Source: an uncultured Ilyobacter sp. (lineage in GTDB: Bacteria; Fusobacteriota; Fusobacteriia; Fusobacteriales; Fusobacteriaceae). Taken from it: a DNA stretch of 64,000 bases. Under the pieces are notes generated by a model, which saw only the letters and a program-made list of their open reading frames with translations, made no database searches and was not told the DNA's origin. Of the stretch, positions 31,637-39,580 are shown one piece after another. The DNA is taken from contig NZ_OY760438.1 of assembly GCF_963663625.1 (NCBI RefSeq), positions 248,001 to 312,000 on the forward strand, read 5' to 3'. The position numbers were made by a program, and so were the translations under genes. Numbering within the stretch: the stretch's first letter is position 1; every line of letters begins with the position of its first letter.

Positions 31637-31822
31637 ATGACAAAAATTTATGCAAATCTAATTGGAAATTGGACTCTACTCACTGAATCAGATACAATCA
31701 TGAACGAAAATCCTTATGTATGGGTAAAAGAAAAAAACATACAAGAGCATGATTTTATATGGGTAGGTCATGAAAACACTGGTTATAGAATTCATGTTTC
31801 ACAAATTCAAATTACAAATTAA
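31637..31822 (+). CDS. Small phage protein, unknown
   Basis: A 61-aa protein (TKIYANLIGNWTLLTESDTI, NENPYVWVKEKNIQEHDFIW). The ATG at 31637 has AAGGAGG 10 nt upstream; the GTG 9 bp earlier lies inside the ribosome site. Small beta-rich composition, no family recognised. It is transcribed against the early operon from the duplicated promoter block and converges with a small minus-strand gene, overlapping it by 11 bp. Confidence 0.6.
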   Translation: MTKIYANLIGNWTLLTESDTIMNENPYVWVKEKNIQEHDFIWVGHENTGYRIHVSQIQITN

Positions 31823-31970
31823 TTTCCAACTCTACATTCTTAACCATGCTCTCAGTTATCTTGAGGGCATTTTTATTTGCCATGCTGGAATAGGCTCTCT
31901 CTACCTCATCCCTGAGAATTTTCCATTCCTTATAGGTCAAACCATCAAGTTCTTTAAAAATCTTTTCCAC
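31812..31970 (-). CDS. Small helical phage protein, unknown
   Basis: A 52-aa protein starting at GTG 31970 behind AAGGAGGTGAGAGA. The sequence EKIFKELDGLTYKEWKILRD resembles the start of the 32982-33176 product (EKLYEELSKLSKSEWDKLKI), so the two are probably paralogues. Three genes of this cluster share this ribosome-binding block. Confidence 0.55.
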   Translation of the reverse strand: MEKIFKELDGLTYKEWKILRDEVERAYSSMANKNALKITESMVKNVELEINL

Positions 31971-32109
31971 TCTCTCACCTCCTTAAAATAAAACTTGAAA
32001 CAATATACCTTTCAAGGCATAATTCCTCTGGTGGCGGATATTAGGTTCTTACTGCAACCTCATGGGAGAAGTCGGTAAAGACCACATTTTAGATCAACTT
32101 AAGTAATAT

Positions 32110-32256
32110 TTAATTCTCCGCCACCTTTGGAAGCTCTACTTTCATAACTATTTTCTTTTCCACTATTTCTTCACTGATCATTCTTTTTGCCTTGCCAGTA
32201 AGTTTTTTAAGGTACCTTCTCAGTACTCGTTTTTTTTTCTTCTGAAAATTCCTCAC
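32110..32256 (-). CDS. Small basic phage protein, unknown
   Basis: A 48-aa protein starting at GTG 32256 behind AAGGAGGCGAGAGA, the same initiation block as the two other small minus-strand genes. The N-terminus is very basic (RNFQKKKKRVLRRYLKKL), the rest helical (SEEIVEKKIVMKVELPKV). It might bind nucleic acid. It lies between two plus-strand genes. Confidence 0.5.
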   Translation of the reverse strand: MRNFQKKKKRVLRRYLKKLTGKAKRMISEEIVEKKIVMKVELPKVAEN

Positions 32257-32274
32257 TCTCTCGCCTCCTTGGAT

Positions 32275-32297
32275 TTATCCTCCCAAAAAGTTATAAT
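32275..32297 (+). repeat. Duplicated promoter block, copy 2
   Basis: Identical 23 bp to 31572-31594 with TATAAT at 32292-32297; here a TTGGAT precedes by 17 bp as a possible -35 element. It stands upstream of the 32340-32900 gene. Confidence 0.6.
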
Positions 32298-32339
32298 AAG
32301 ATTGCCAAAAACTATTAAACTTTTCAGGAGGTTATTTAT

Positions 32340-32900
32340 TTGAAAATATTTGAATTCATAAAGGAATTGATCTTACACCCAATAACTCAAGTTATGTCCA
32401 CTATTGTATCTTTTACTGTAGGAATTTTAGCCTTAAATTATTACAGATACTTTATACCTATCTATAAGTTTAAAGTTTTAAAAGCTATGAAATTTGAAAG
32501 CAAATGCATAGTGTTGGAAATTGAATTAGACAACCCAACTTTTAACTTCGTCCAGGTAAAAAGATTAAGGCTGATTTTTAAAAAAAACTCACTGGCTCCT
32601 GCCTCGCAATTCGAAGATTTGTTTAATAGAAAACAATTTAGAACTATTCCCTCTGGTGTGAAAGACAAAGAATATAGTATCTATGAAAATAAACGTGCTG
32701 CTTATTATCGAAATTTTATGAAAACTTATAAAGTCACAGATGATACAGTCTTAAATCTCGATGATGGGAGCACAATAACATTTCACATTATTCTCCCGTT
32801 ATCAGAAAACATACGTTTGTCAAAAAGTAAACTACGTTTAGAAATGACCCGAGGAAGCATAAATATCCCATTAAAGAATATCCACTTTTCAGAAGTGTAA
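32340..32900 (+). CDS. Membrane-anchored protein, unknown
   Basis: A 186-aa protein starting with TTG 32340 after AGGAGG. Residues 12-35 (LHPITQVMSTIVSFTVGILA) form one membrane helix; the rest is a soluble beta-rich domain (KCIVLEIELDNPTFNFVQVK, LDDGSTITFHIILPLSENIR) facing the cytosol or exterior. It has its own promoter and runs against the early operon. As a lysogen-expressed membrane protein it might serve in superinfection exclusion, but nothing in the sequence proves this. Confidence 0.65.
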   Translation: MKIFEFIKELILHPITQVMSTIVSFTVGILALNYYRYFIPIYKFKVLKAMKFESKCIVLEIELDNPTFNFVQVKRLRLIFKKNSLAPASQFEDLFNRKQFRTIPSGVKDKEYSIYENKRAAYYRNFMKTYKVTDDTVLNLDDGSTITFHIILPLSENIRLSKSKLRLEMTRGSINIPLKNIHFSEV

Positions 32901-32964
32901 ACCCTAATTTAAAAGAAACTATCGTAAAAATAAATTGTGGAATTATATAAGCATTTCCTATCAT
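32788..32964 (-). CDS. Possible small two-helix membrane protein
   Basis: A 58-aa frame from ATG 32964 (or GTG 32970) behind AAGGAG. Almost all of it is hydrophobic (YIIPQFIFTIVSFKLGFTLL, YLCFLGSFLNVVYFLTNVCF). Its last 113 bp lie antisense to the end of the 32340-32900 gene, so it may be a chance frame. The good ribosome site argues for a real gene. Confidence 0.35.
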   Translation of the reverse strand: MIGNAYIIPQFIFTIVSFKLGFTLLKSGYSLMGYLCFLGSFLNVVYFLTNVCFLITGE

Positions 32965-32981
32965 TTTCACTCCTTATCTCC

Positions 32982-33176
32982 TTATTCAGATTGTAACCGG
33001 ATAGGCATTGGACAAACTTTAAGGTTATCTTTTACGGTATCTGAACTTAAGTAAAGGGTTGATTCTTTTTTCTTCAGTTCGATACCGTAAAGGAAATCTA
33101 TGTTAATTTTTAATTTGTCCCACTCTGATTTACTAAGTTTTGATAATTCTTCGTATAATTTTTCAGATATTTCCAC
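32982..33176 (-). CDS. Small early phage protein, unknown
   Basis: A 64-aa protein, start GTG 33176 behind AAGGAGGTGAGAGA. EISEKLYEELSKLSKSEWDK is shared in style with the 31812-31970 product. A perfect inverted repeat (33198-33221) sits just upstream of its ribosome site. It follows the AbrB-like gene in the leftward early operon. Confidence 0.6.
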   Translation of the reverse strand: MEISEKLYEELSKLSKSEWDKLKINIDFLYGIELKKKESTLYLSSDTVKDNLKVCPMPIRLQSE

Positions 33177-33197
33177 TCTCTCACCTCCTTCTTTAAA

Positions 33198-33221
33198 TTT
33201 AGATTTAAATCCAAATCTAAA
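33198..33221. promoter_or_regulatory. Inverted-repeat operator TTTAGATTT/AAATCTAAA
   Basis: Perfect 9-bp arms with a 6-bp spacer. It contains the GATTTAAATC word also found at 33430, 41770 and 41844, hence a probable repressor site between two early genes. Confidence 0.6.
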
Positions 33222-33234
33222 GGTGCAAATTTTT

Positions 33235-33402
33235 TTATTGTTTTGCTTTTAATACAATTTCTTTGGTTTCGTCATTATAATAAACATCAACAATTTCAAA
33301 CAGATGATCTTTTTCTATTTCTTTTATTATAGCATTAGGGATAGTAATCCCTTTAGAATTTCCAGTATTAAATATTTTTCTTTCGCCTAAAAATAAAATC
33401 AT
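33235..33402 (-). CDS. AbrB/MazE-type swapped-hairpin DNA-binding protein
   Basis: A 55-aa protein. RKIFNTGNSKGITIPNAIIK is the classic AbrB/SpoVT beta-strand plus loop pattern (GNSxGxxIP), and the rest (EIVDVYYNDETKEIVLKA) completes the fold. It is the first gene after the repressor-controlled leftward promoter, so it is probably an early transcription regulator. No toxin gene lies directly beside it. ATG with GGAG upstream. Confidence 0.75.
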   Translation of the reverse strand: MILFLGERKIFNTGNSKGITIPNAIIKEIEKDHLFEIVDVYYNDETKEIVLKAKQ

Positions 33403-33429
33403 AACAACTCCTTTGACATTACAAAATGC

Positions 33430-33475
33430 GATTTAAATCTAAATCAAGTATAACGTCTTTCCAATACTATGTCAA
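33430..33475 (-). promoter_or_regulatory. Leftward early promoter with repressor operator
   Basis: Minus strand: TTGACA (33475-33470), 17-bp spacer, TATACT (33452-33447). Directly downstream is the palindrome-containing GATTTAAATCTAAATC (33430-33445), the same operator core as at the rightward promoter. Binding there would block the replication and structural operon in the lysogen. Confidence 0.75.
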
Positions 33476-33532
33476 TATTAGATTAAAATTAATATATATT
33501 TTCTAAAGTTATTAGTAAAATTTACATGGATT

Positions 33533-33567
33533 AAAAAAAGCCCCTATACTTAGAGGCTCAAAAAAAT
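33533..33567 (-). terminator. Terminator of the diguanylate cyclase gene
   Basis: Minus strand TTTTGAGCCTCT, AAGTAT loop, AGGGGCTTTTTTT. Confidence 0.75.
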
Positions 33568-33599
33568 TCTATAAAATTTTCATAGTTAAAATAATAAAA

Positions 33600-34505
33600 T
33601 TAGACAAGATTTGGTATTTCAAAAGAACTTTCATCATGTTTAGAGCTTATACAATTTCTACCTTTATGTTTTGATATATAAAGAGCATCATCTGATCTTT
33701 TAATTGTCTTATCTATAGTCTCGTATCTTTTATGCTGTGCAACACCACAACTGATGGTTAGCTTTGGAATTTTTTCAAATGTGAACCGTTCAACTTTATC
33801 ACGTAATTTTTCTGCTAAGGTCACAGCACCTTTTATATCTGTTTCAGGTAATATTATCATAAATTCATCCCCGCCGTGTCTTCCAAAAATATCCTGTTCT
33901 CGTAGATTAGATGAGATTAATGGAGCCAACTCTTTTAAGACAGAATCACCAATTAAATGGCCATAAGTGTCATTTATTTTTTTAAAATAGTCTATATCGA
34001 AATATATGATCGATAAAGGCGTGTCATTTCTATCTGAAATCTTCTTTAACAAATCAAATCTATTAATCATTTCATACCTATTATAAACACCAGTAAGGCT
34101 ATCTGTATGAGCAAGCTGTTTAAGCTTTTCAGTAATTAATTCATTCTTTTTTATTATTAAATATATCCCTGTAAGGAGAAGGGTGAATGAGATAATTTTC
34201 GCAAAATCTTCACAAATATTTTTTAAAATTTTAGGATATTCACATATTTCATCCATAACATCTGAAACATGACCTAAAAAGGACAATGCAAATCCTATGT
34301 TGAATAGATTGTAAATTTTACTAGATTCCTTATATTTTTGAATTAAAATAAATAATACCAGAATTATTGACGCCATTGTCGCTTCTAGAAAAAAATCAAC
34401 CATATCTACATTTTTATCAACTTTATAATTTTTATAGATAAAAGAACAGTAAATACTGATCAAAATCAGAAAAAACAAAATATAAATTTTACTTTTTTTA
34501 TTCAT
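33600..34505 (-). CDS. Membrane diguanylate cyclase (GGDEF)
   Basis: A 301-aa protein that makes cyclic di-GMP from two GTP. About four membrane helices fill residues 7-118 (ILFFLILISIYCSFIY, EATMASIILVLFILIQ, AKIISFTLLLTGIYLII). The GGDEF domain (132-290) shows SLTGVYNR, IIYFDIDYFKKINDTYGH with the metal Asp, and the intact active site GGDEF at 211-215. The inhibitory I-site RxxD (REQD, 202-205) is present, so product feedback is likely. It is divergent from an EAL protein gene. Both are prophage cargo and have no structural phage role. Confidence 0.93.
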   Translation of the reverse strand: MNKKSKIYILFFLILISIYCSFIYKNYKVDKNVDMVDFFLEATMASIILVLFILIQKYKESSKIYNLFNIGFALSFLGHVSDVMDEICEYPKILKNICEDFAKIISFTLLLTGIYLIIKKNELITEKLKQLAHTDSLTGVYNRYEMINRFDLLKKISDRNDTPLSIIYFDIDYFKKINDTYGHLIGDSVLKELAPLISSNLREQDIFGRHGGDEFMIILPETDIKGAVTLAEKLRDKVERFTFEKIPKLTISCGVAQHKRYETIDKTIKRSDDALYISKHKGRNCISSKHDESSFEIPNLV

Positions 34506-34694
34506 AAAAAACTCCTTTTTTGTTTTTAAGGCTTGAATTGTAAAATTATAGTATGTAAATCGACTAATTTTGTCAAGTTATATTGTTTTTTTAATACTTA
34601 ATATTAGAGTCTATCCAAATTAATATTTGTAATTTTAATGTTTATATAGTAATAAATAAAGGAAATCTTTAAAAATTAAAGGAAGGAGTCTTAA

Positions 34695-36632
34695 ATGAAA
34701 CCAATTTTTAAGTTTAAGCATTACAATAACTTTCTACCTATTTTAAGCTTAATACTTGTAATTATTCTATGCCTAAACATAGTTATCCTATTAGAGAAAA
34801 AAAAAGGAATGGAAGATATTAATTTTAAACTTTTACAAGCTTCAAAAAATATAAAATATGTTTTAGGAAATGACTTCATAAAATCAAATATAGATGAAAA
34901 TACTTACTCTAAAGAATCTATAGTTAAAAAAGGAACTCTTCTAAATCAAATGGCAAAGAAATTTGAAGTTGACTATCTGTATATTTTAGTAAAAAAAAAT
35001 GATGATATTCACTACGCCATTATTTCAGAGGAATTAGAAGAACTTCAAAAAGATTCGAAGGCATATTATTGGCAAAGTCTAAAAGATACGAAGGATGATT
35101 CTTTTGATTTAACTCGTATGGCTTTTGATAGTAAAAAACCTATTTTTTTTGACAGCAACGACATATGGGGAAGTTATCACTCAGTATATGTAAGAGAGAG
35201 TTCAAACGACGGGACTACTTATATCGCTGGAGCTGATATAAAAACTTCTTTTTTAAAAAATCATATATTAAGCCACACCTTTATGCTTTTTGTTAATACT
35301 GTAATAATATTTTTATTTTCTATACCTTTTTTATTTTCTTTTAGAAAACTAAAATCAGAATACGTATTATTAAAAAATAATTGCAAAAAAAAAGACTCTT
35401 TTGATTCCTTAACCGGTGCATATAACAGAAAAGAAGGTTTGAAAATTCTAAATTCTCTTGCAGAACCTGGAACAGTTCCTATCTCAGTATGTCTAATAGA
35501 TATAGAGAGTTTAGGGCGTATAAATGAGAAAAGAGGACTTCAATCTGGAGATGATATAATAAAAATTGTTGTAAGTATATTAAAATACAGTTTTAGACAT
35601 ACTGATAAAGTGGTTCGGTTAGAAGGAGATAAATTCATGGTCATTCTACCAGACTGTTCCAGTGATGCTAAGGAAATTATTATAAAAAAACTTTTAAAAA
35701 AACTATCGATGTTCAACAAACTAAATAAAAAAAATTATTTTATAAAACTTCATGTTTTATATGTTCAATATAAAGATGAGAATGTCGAATCTTTTATAAA
35801 TAATTCTCTAAACCGTTTGATTTTGAATAAAAAAAATCAACCAGTTGAAGATTTAATTATCCAAGAAGAAATCTTATCAGGTATCACAAATAATGAATTT
35901 AAGACATTTTTTCAACCAAAAATTTTTTCAAAAGAGAAGAAGATTGAATTTGAAGCCCTAGTAAGGTGGTTCCATCCAGAAAAAGGAATGATTCCACCAA
36001 ACAAATTTATCCCTATTGCAGAAGATTCATTTCTTATTTACAGAATAACTGAACTTGTACTAAGAGATTCTTTAGAAGCAGCTAAAAGGCTAAATACGCG
36101 TATATCTATTAATATATCTTCAGTAATATTTGAAAATGAAACGCTTATAAATGACATAAGAAATATATTGATGGATTATGAATCCAGAAATCTTATAACA
36201 TTTGAGATAACAGAAAGAACAGCCATGATAAACTCTTCTTCAACACTAAAAATAATGGAAATATTAACAAATTTAGGAGTAGAATTTTCTATTGACGATT
36301 TTGGAACTGGATATTCATCTCTTAGTTACATAGGAAAATTTCCAATATCAGAATTAAAAATTGACAGATCATTTATAAATGACTTAGAAATCAATAAAAT
36401 AAATCCATTAATAATTAATTTCTCTTTAAAAATAGGAGAACTAGCGGGGTTCAAGGTTATTGCTGAAGGGGTTGAAACAAAAGAACAAATAGAAAAATTA
36501 ATATCTTTAGGATGTTATAATTTCCAGGGATATTATTTTGACAAGGCACAACCTCTAGATGCTATTTTAGAAGATTATTCAAAATATAAATATTTAGATA
36601 AAATGGACTTTTATACCTTGGAAAAGCTTTAG
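34695..36632 (+). CDS. Membrane c-di-GMP phosphodiesterase (degenerate GGDEF + EAL)
   Basis: A 645-aa protein. Helices at about 13-33 and 197-217 enclose a periplasmic sensor part of some 160 residues. The GGDEF domain (230-385) keeps SLTGAYNRKEGL but its active site is EGDKF, so it is probably a GTP-binding regulator. The EAL domain (about 395-640) keeps all key residues: FEALVRW, the Asn of SINIS, Glu of FEITERT, IDDFGTGYSSL, the Lys of LKIDRSFI, IAEGVET and the Gln of FQGYYF. It should hydrolyse c-di-GMP to pGpG. The pair lies back to back over a 189-bp region. Confidence 0.93.
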   Translation: MKPIFKFKHYNNFLPILSLILVIILCLNIVILLEKKKGMEDINFKLLQASKNIKYVLGNDFIKSNIDENTYSKESIVKKGTLLNQMAKKFEVDYLYILVKKNDDIHYAIISEELEELQKDSKAYYWQSLKDTKDDSFDLTRMAFDSKKPIFFDSNDIWGSYHSVYVRESSNDGTTYIAGADIKTSFLKNHILSHTFMLFVNTVIIFLFSIPFLFSFRKLKSEYVLLKNNCKKKDSFDSLTGAYNRKEGLKILNSLAEPGTVPISVCLIDIESLGRINEKRGLQSGDDIIKIVVSILKYSFRHTDKVVRLEGDKFMVILPDCSSDAKEIIIKKLLKKLSMFNKLNKKNYFIKLHVLYVQYKDENVESFINNSLNRLILNKKNQPVEDLIIQEEILSGITNNEFKTFFQPKIFSKEKKIEFEALVRWFHPEKGMIPPNKFIPIAEDSFLIYRITELVLRDSLEAAKRLNTRISINISSVIFENETLINDIRNILMDYESRNLITFEITERTAMINSSSTLKIMEILTNLGVEFSIDDFGTGYSSLSYIGKFPISELKIDRSFINDLEINKINPLIINFSLKIGELAGFKVIAEGVETKEQIEKLISLGCYNFQGYYFDKAQPLDAILEDYSKYKYLDKMDFYTLEKL

Positions 36633-36734
36633 AAATATGATAATATTCTAAATTGTTAAGATTCAACCATCTTTAAAATTATACGACTGTTTAAATCTCC
36701 CCTGATTTAGACAGTTGTACCCCCAATTATAATT

Positions 36735-36760
36735 CCAAGCAATTGCGCTTGGATTTTTTA
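36735..36760 (+). terminator. Terminator of the EAL gene
   Basis: CCAAGC (36735-36740), loop AATTGC, GCTTGG (36747-36752), T run. Confidence 0.75.
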
Positions 36761-36781
36761 TTTTTAGAACTTTTTAAAAAT

Positions 36782-37057
36782 ATGGCTCAGGACTATGCTG
36801 AAAGAAATAAGCTGGGATTATGGAGGAATCCTAACCCTACGGCTCCATGGGACCACAGGAATGGGCAGAGGAGCTCAAACACTGTTTCAAAACCAGTTGA
36901 GAGCAGTCAAAAGCTGGAAAATGTAGTTTATGTTACTAAGAGCGGGAAGAAGTATCACAGATCCACCTGTAGGTGTGCTGCCAAAGCTACCAGGTCTATG
37001 CCTCGATCTGAGGCTGAGGCTCTTGGGTATGGGGCTTGTGGGGTTTGTAAGCCGTGA
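36782..37057 (+). pseudogene. Truncated staphylococcal-nuclease-like gene, C-terminal remnant
   Basis: The frame begins in AQDYAERNKLGLWRNPNPTA, which is the C-terminal end of a thermonuclease (SNase) domain (normally QxxAKxxxLGLWxxxxxxPPW). It then has the common C-terminal metal motif (KKYHRSTCRCAAKATRSMPR, GYGACGVCKP). The catalytic first two thirds are missing, the upstream part runs through a terminator, and no ribosome site precedes the first ATG. It is therefore a remnant, probably from cargo exchange. Confidence 0.75.
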
Positions 37058-37060
37058 GAT

Positions 37061-37085
37061 AAAAAAGAGCCCCGTATAGGGGCTT
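37061..37085. terminator. Bidirectional terminator
   Basis: AAAAAAGAGCCCC, GTATA loop, GGGGCTT. The minus strand ends in TTTTTTATC and serves the 37098-38105 gene. Confidence 0.75.
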
Positions 37086-37097
37086 GGGTTAACTTTA

Positions 37098-38105
37098 TCA
37101 ATATTTAACTAGAAAAGTTTTATACTTATAAAACAATTTTTCTTTTATTTTGTCTTTGAAATATGTAATAAGATCTTTCATGATTATTAAATTCCCTTTT
37201 TTATAAATTATAAAATGGATTCCAGTTAAAATATCTTCTATATACAAATAATCTTTAAAATTTGAATATTTCCATTTCACCTTCAAAACTAGACTAGTAA
37301 CCTCTAAATTTGAAAAAGCTCTTAAAATATTTTCTTCCCAATTCTCAATCAAAGATACTCTATTGTCAATATTTCTTACAAAATTAATTGGGGGGCCAGC
37401 TGTACTAACTGGATTATAGGACATATACATACCTTTGTTACCTTGCATAATAAACAATACATTGTTAGTAATAAAATTTTTAATTTCTTTTATCGAATAG
37501 TTATTACAACCATTTATTTTATTCAATTTTGGCGGTAATAACTTATCTAATTTTTCACTTTCTAATAGTTTTATAAAATACTCATAATCATATATCCGAT
37601 TATGTAACCCTATATCTAAAAAGTAAACTTCATGTTTTGTATAAATCAAATAAATTAAATCATCCTTTGTTAAATGATAATGGGTGATGTTTAAATTTAA
37701 CAGTAGACTATCTAAATAAACTTTTTTATTTAGATCTTCTTTTAAATTAAAAAATTCATATGAAGCATCATTTAAGTATTTATTACTTTTATCATTTAAA
37801 GATAAATCCCCTTTTAGTAAAAAATTTTCTAATTTTTGAACTCTTTGATTTTTATCAGAAGTTAAATTGATTAATTTTTTTTTAAAATTATTTGAATAGT
37901 ATATTTCTCTTTTTATCCCATCAAATTTTACTTTCTTAGATTTAATAATTGCTAGTTCGTATTTCAATATTAGATCTTCATTCCCTAATGCTTGTGGCAA
38001 TTTTTTTTCAAATTTTCTTCTTGATTTTCCACTACTTTTTTCTAGAACTACTTTTATTAATTCTTCTTCATAATCTCTTAATAAATTAATTTCTATTTTT
38101 TTCAT
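37098..38105 (-). CDS. Unrecognised cargo protein
   Basis: A 335-aa, Lys/Asn/Leu-rich, very AT-rich gene. No signal peptide or membrane helix. A central block THYHLTKDDLIYLIYTKHEV followed by YFLDIGLHNRIYDY has the look of a conserved catalytic core (spaced His residues and a DIGxH). A second block, STAGPPINFVRNID, lies near residue 220. It stands last in the series behind the repressor, flanked by terminators on both sides. It could be a toxin or defence effector; the sequence alone does not tell. Confidence 0.55.
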   Translation of the reverse strand: MKKIEINLLRDYEEELIKVVLEKSSGKSRRKFEKKLPQALGNEDLILKYELAIIKSKKVKFDGIKREIYYSNNFKKKLINLTSDKNQRVQKLENFLLKGDLSLNDKSNKYLNDASYEFFNLKEDLNKKVYLDSLLLNLNITHYHLTKDDLIYLIYTKHEVYFLDIGLHNRIYDYEYFIKLLESEKLDKLLPPKLNKINGCNNYSIKEIKNFITNNVLFIMQGNKGMYMSYNPVSTAGPPINFVRNIDNRVSLIENWEENILRAFSNLEVTSLVLKVKWKYSNFKDYLYIEDILTGIHFIIYKKGNLIIMKDLITYFKDKIKEKLFYKYKTFLVKY

Positions 38106-38129
38106 ACTAACTCCTTATATACTTTATGT

Positions 38130-38150
38130 AAAAAAAGCCCCGAAAGGGGT
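38130..38150 (-). terminator. Terminator upstream of the 37098-38105 gene
   Basis: Minus strand ACCCC, TTTC loop, GGGGCTTTTTTT. It closes the transcript that carries the 38424-39455 gene. Confidence 0.75.
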
Positions 38151-38245
38151 AGAAAGTTATTAGCAAGTGAAATTTCTGAATAAAACTTGACTTATCTTTT
38201 TTGTTTTATTAAACTTAGAGTATTAAAGTTAGGGGAGGGGAATGT

Positions 38246-38440
38246 ATGAGATATATTGTCAGTTTAGGTATTGTAAGTATTATTTTCCTCTGTATTTCAA
38301 ATACTGCTTTCGCGTATTTTTTTGCTAAAAATGACCTGCTGTGTCTTTTGATTTCTCTGATTTTATTTTTTTGTTTTTTTTATATCGAAGTAGATTCTTC
38401 AAAAAATATAAGCATAAATATTTTTAATCGTCTATTTTAG
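38246..38440 (+). CDS. Small two-helix membrane protein
   Basis: A 64-aa protein, start ATG after GGGGAGGGG. Residues 4-24 (IVSLGIVSIIFLCISNTAFA) could be a signal or membrane helix, and 31-48 (LLCLLISLILFFCFFYIEV) a second. It converges with and overlaps the end of the 38424-39455 gene by 17 bp. The function is unknown. Confidence 0.5.
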   Translation: MRYIVSLGIVSIIFLCISNTAFAYFFAKNDLLCLLISLILFFCFFYIEVDSSKNISINIFNRLF

Positions 38441-39455
38441 GAACCTTGAATTCAAGGTTCTTTTTCATTGCCTCTATTTTTTCTAAAGGGATATCTTGTC
38501 CCATTTTCTCTATAAGTTTATTTAATACCTCTATCTTATCTTTCTCCATTTTATGTCTGTGTCTTTGTTCAATGTAATCATGGAGTGTTTTCCCACCAGC
38601 TTTTTCTAATCCAAATTCTCCAAAATTAACCTTTAAAGAACCACCATTAAAAATTTGACCTAAAACTGAAAGAGCTGTAGCACCTGCAAAAATTATGGCG
38701 ATTATGTCCCCTTTTGAACAAACACTAGTTTTTGTAACTATTTTTTCATTTTTATCTTCTATAAGATTAATTATTTTTTCTGCATAACTCAGAACATCAA
38801 AAAAAGTTTTCATATCAGAGGCACAAACTTCTGAATTAGTATCTATTTTGTATTTTATATGAATTCTGTTATCTATTACAAATACATCATGTAAAAGTTT
38901 GTTAACCTCATATCTCATGCTATCTGATAATTTAGATATGGAATGTGGCGAAAATAAATGAAGCAGTAACTTGGGGTTCAAATTGTCCTTTGGTAATATT
39001 TTTAACCATTGCACATTTCTAAATTTATTAATTATCCCTGGATCTGTTCTTTCTGTTTCTTTACGGGTTTCACCGCCTATATAAAGTAATCTTTTTTGTT
39101 CTATCACCTTTCTTACATCTAAGTCATTATCAATGATTTTTCCAAAAGCAACTCTCTTTTTTTCGGTATCTGGCATTATTATTATATCCCCTTTTTTCAT
39201 GCCAGCTGCAAAATTATAAATTTTATTTGATATATTCCCAGGTTTTTTATCTTCCGGATATTTACTCTTGGTCAATTCCTTTAATTTATCTCTAGAATCG
39301 ATACCTTTTAAATCATCAATTCTGTCCCATCCAATACCTATTTTATTTTTTGAATAAAACAGATCAAAATATTTGGCTTTTTGCCCCGCTCTAAATAACC
39401 AGTATCTTTCTTTATTTGAAACTTTGTACACATTACCGATAATATTTTCTGTCAT
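38424..39455 (-). CDS. EVE/PUA-like domain protein with a membrane helix, candidate defence protein
   Basis: A 343-aa protein. Residues 15-130 follow the PUA-like/EVE pattern: RYWLFRAGQKAKYFDLFYSK, NKIGIGWDRIDDLKG, then FAAGMKKGDIIIMPD and KRVAFGKIIDNDLD. Such domains read modified bases or nucleotides and occur at the front of restriction and other anti-phage proteins. Residues 240-265 (KGDIIAIIFAGATALSVLGQ) form a membrane helix, followed by a charged helical tail. A reader plus membrane part is consistent with an abortive-infection effector. It is co-oriented with the repressor gene, hence likely expressed in the lysogen. Confidence 0.6.
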   Translation of the reverse strand: MTENIIGNVYKVSNKERYWLFRAGQKAKYFDLFYSKNKIGIGWDRIDDLKGIDSRDKLKELTKSKYPEDKKPGNISNKIYNFAAGMKKGDIIIMPDTEKKRVAFGKIIDNDLDVRKVIEQKRLLYIGGETRKETERTDPGIINKFRNVQWLKILPKDNLNPKLLLHLFSPHSISKLSDSMRYEVNKLLHDVFVIDNRIHIKYKIDTNSEVCASDMKTFFDVLSYAEKIINLIEDKNEKIVTKTSVCSKGDIIAIIFAGATALSVLGQIFNGGSLKVNFGEFGLEKAGGKTLHDYIEQRHRHKMEKDKIEVLNKLIEKMGQDIPLEKIEAMKKNLEFKVPKIDD

Positions 39456-39580
39456 TTTACTCCTCTTAACTTGTTTTAAATTTGATGTTTTTCGTTTTTG
39501 GATTATCTCCTAAGCCTTCTCCATTATCCAGATGACCTTACTGCAGATTTTGAACTCATCGTTTTATATGCATTATCAAA

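Noticed and set aside
39456-39580. Small minus-strand frame between the DUF4236 and EVE-like genes
   Set aside because: About 23 codons remain without a start codon; treated as non-coding spacer or remnant.
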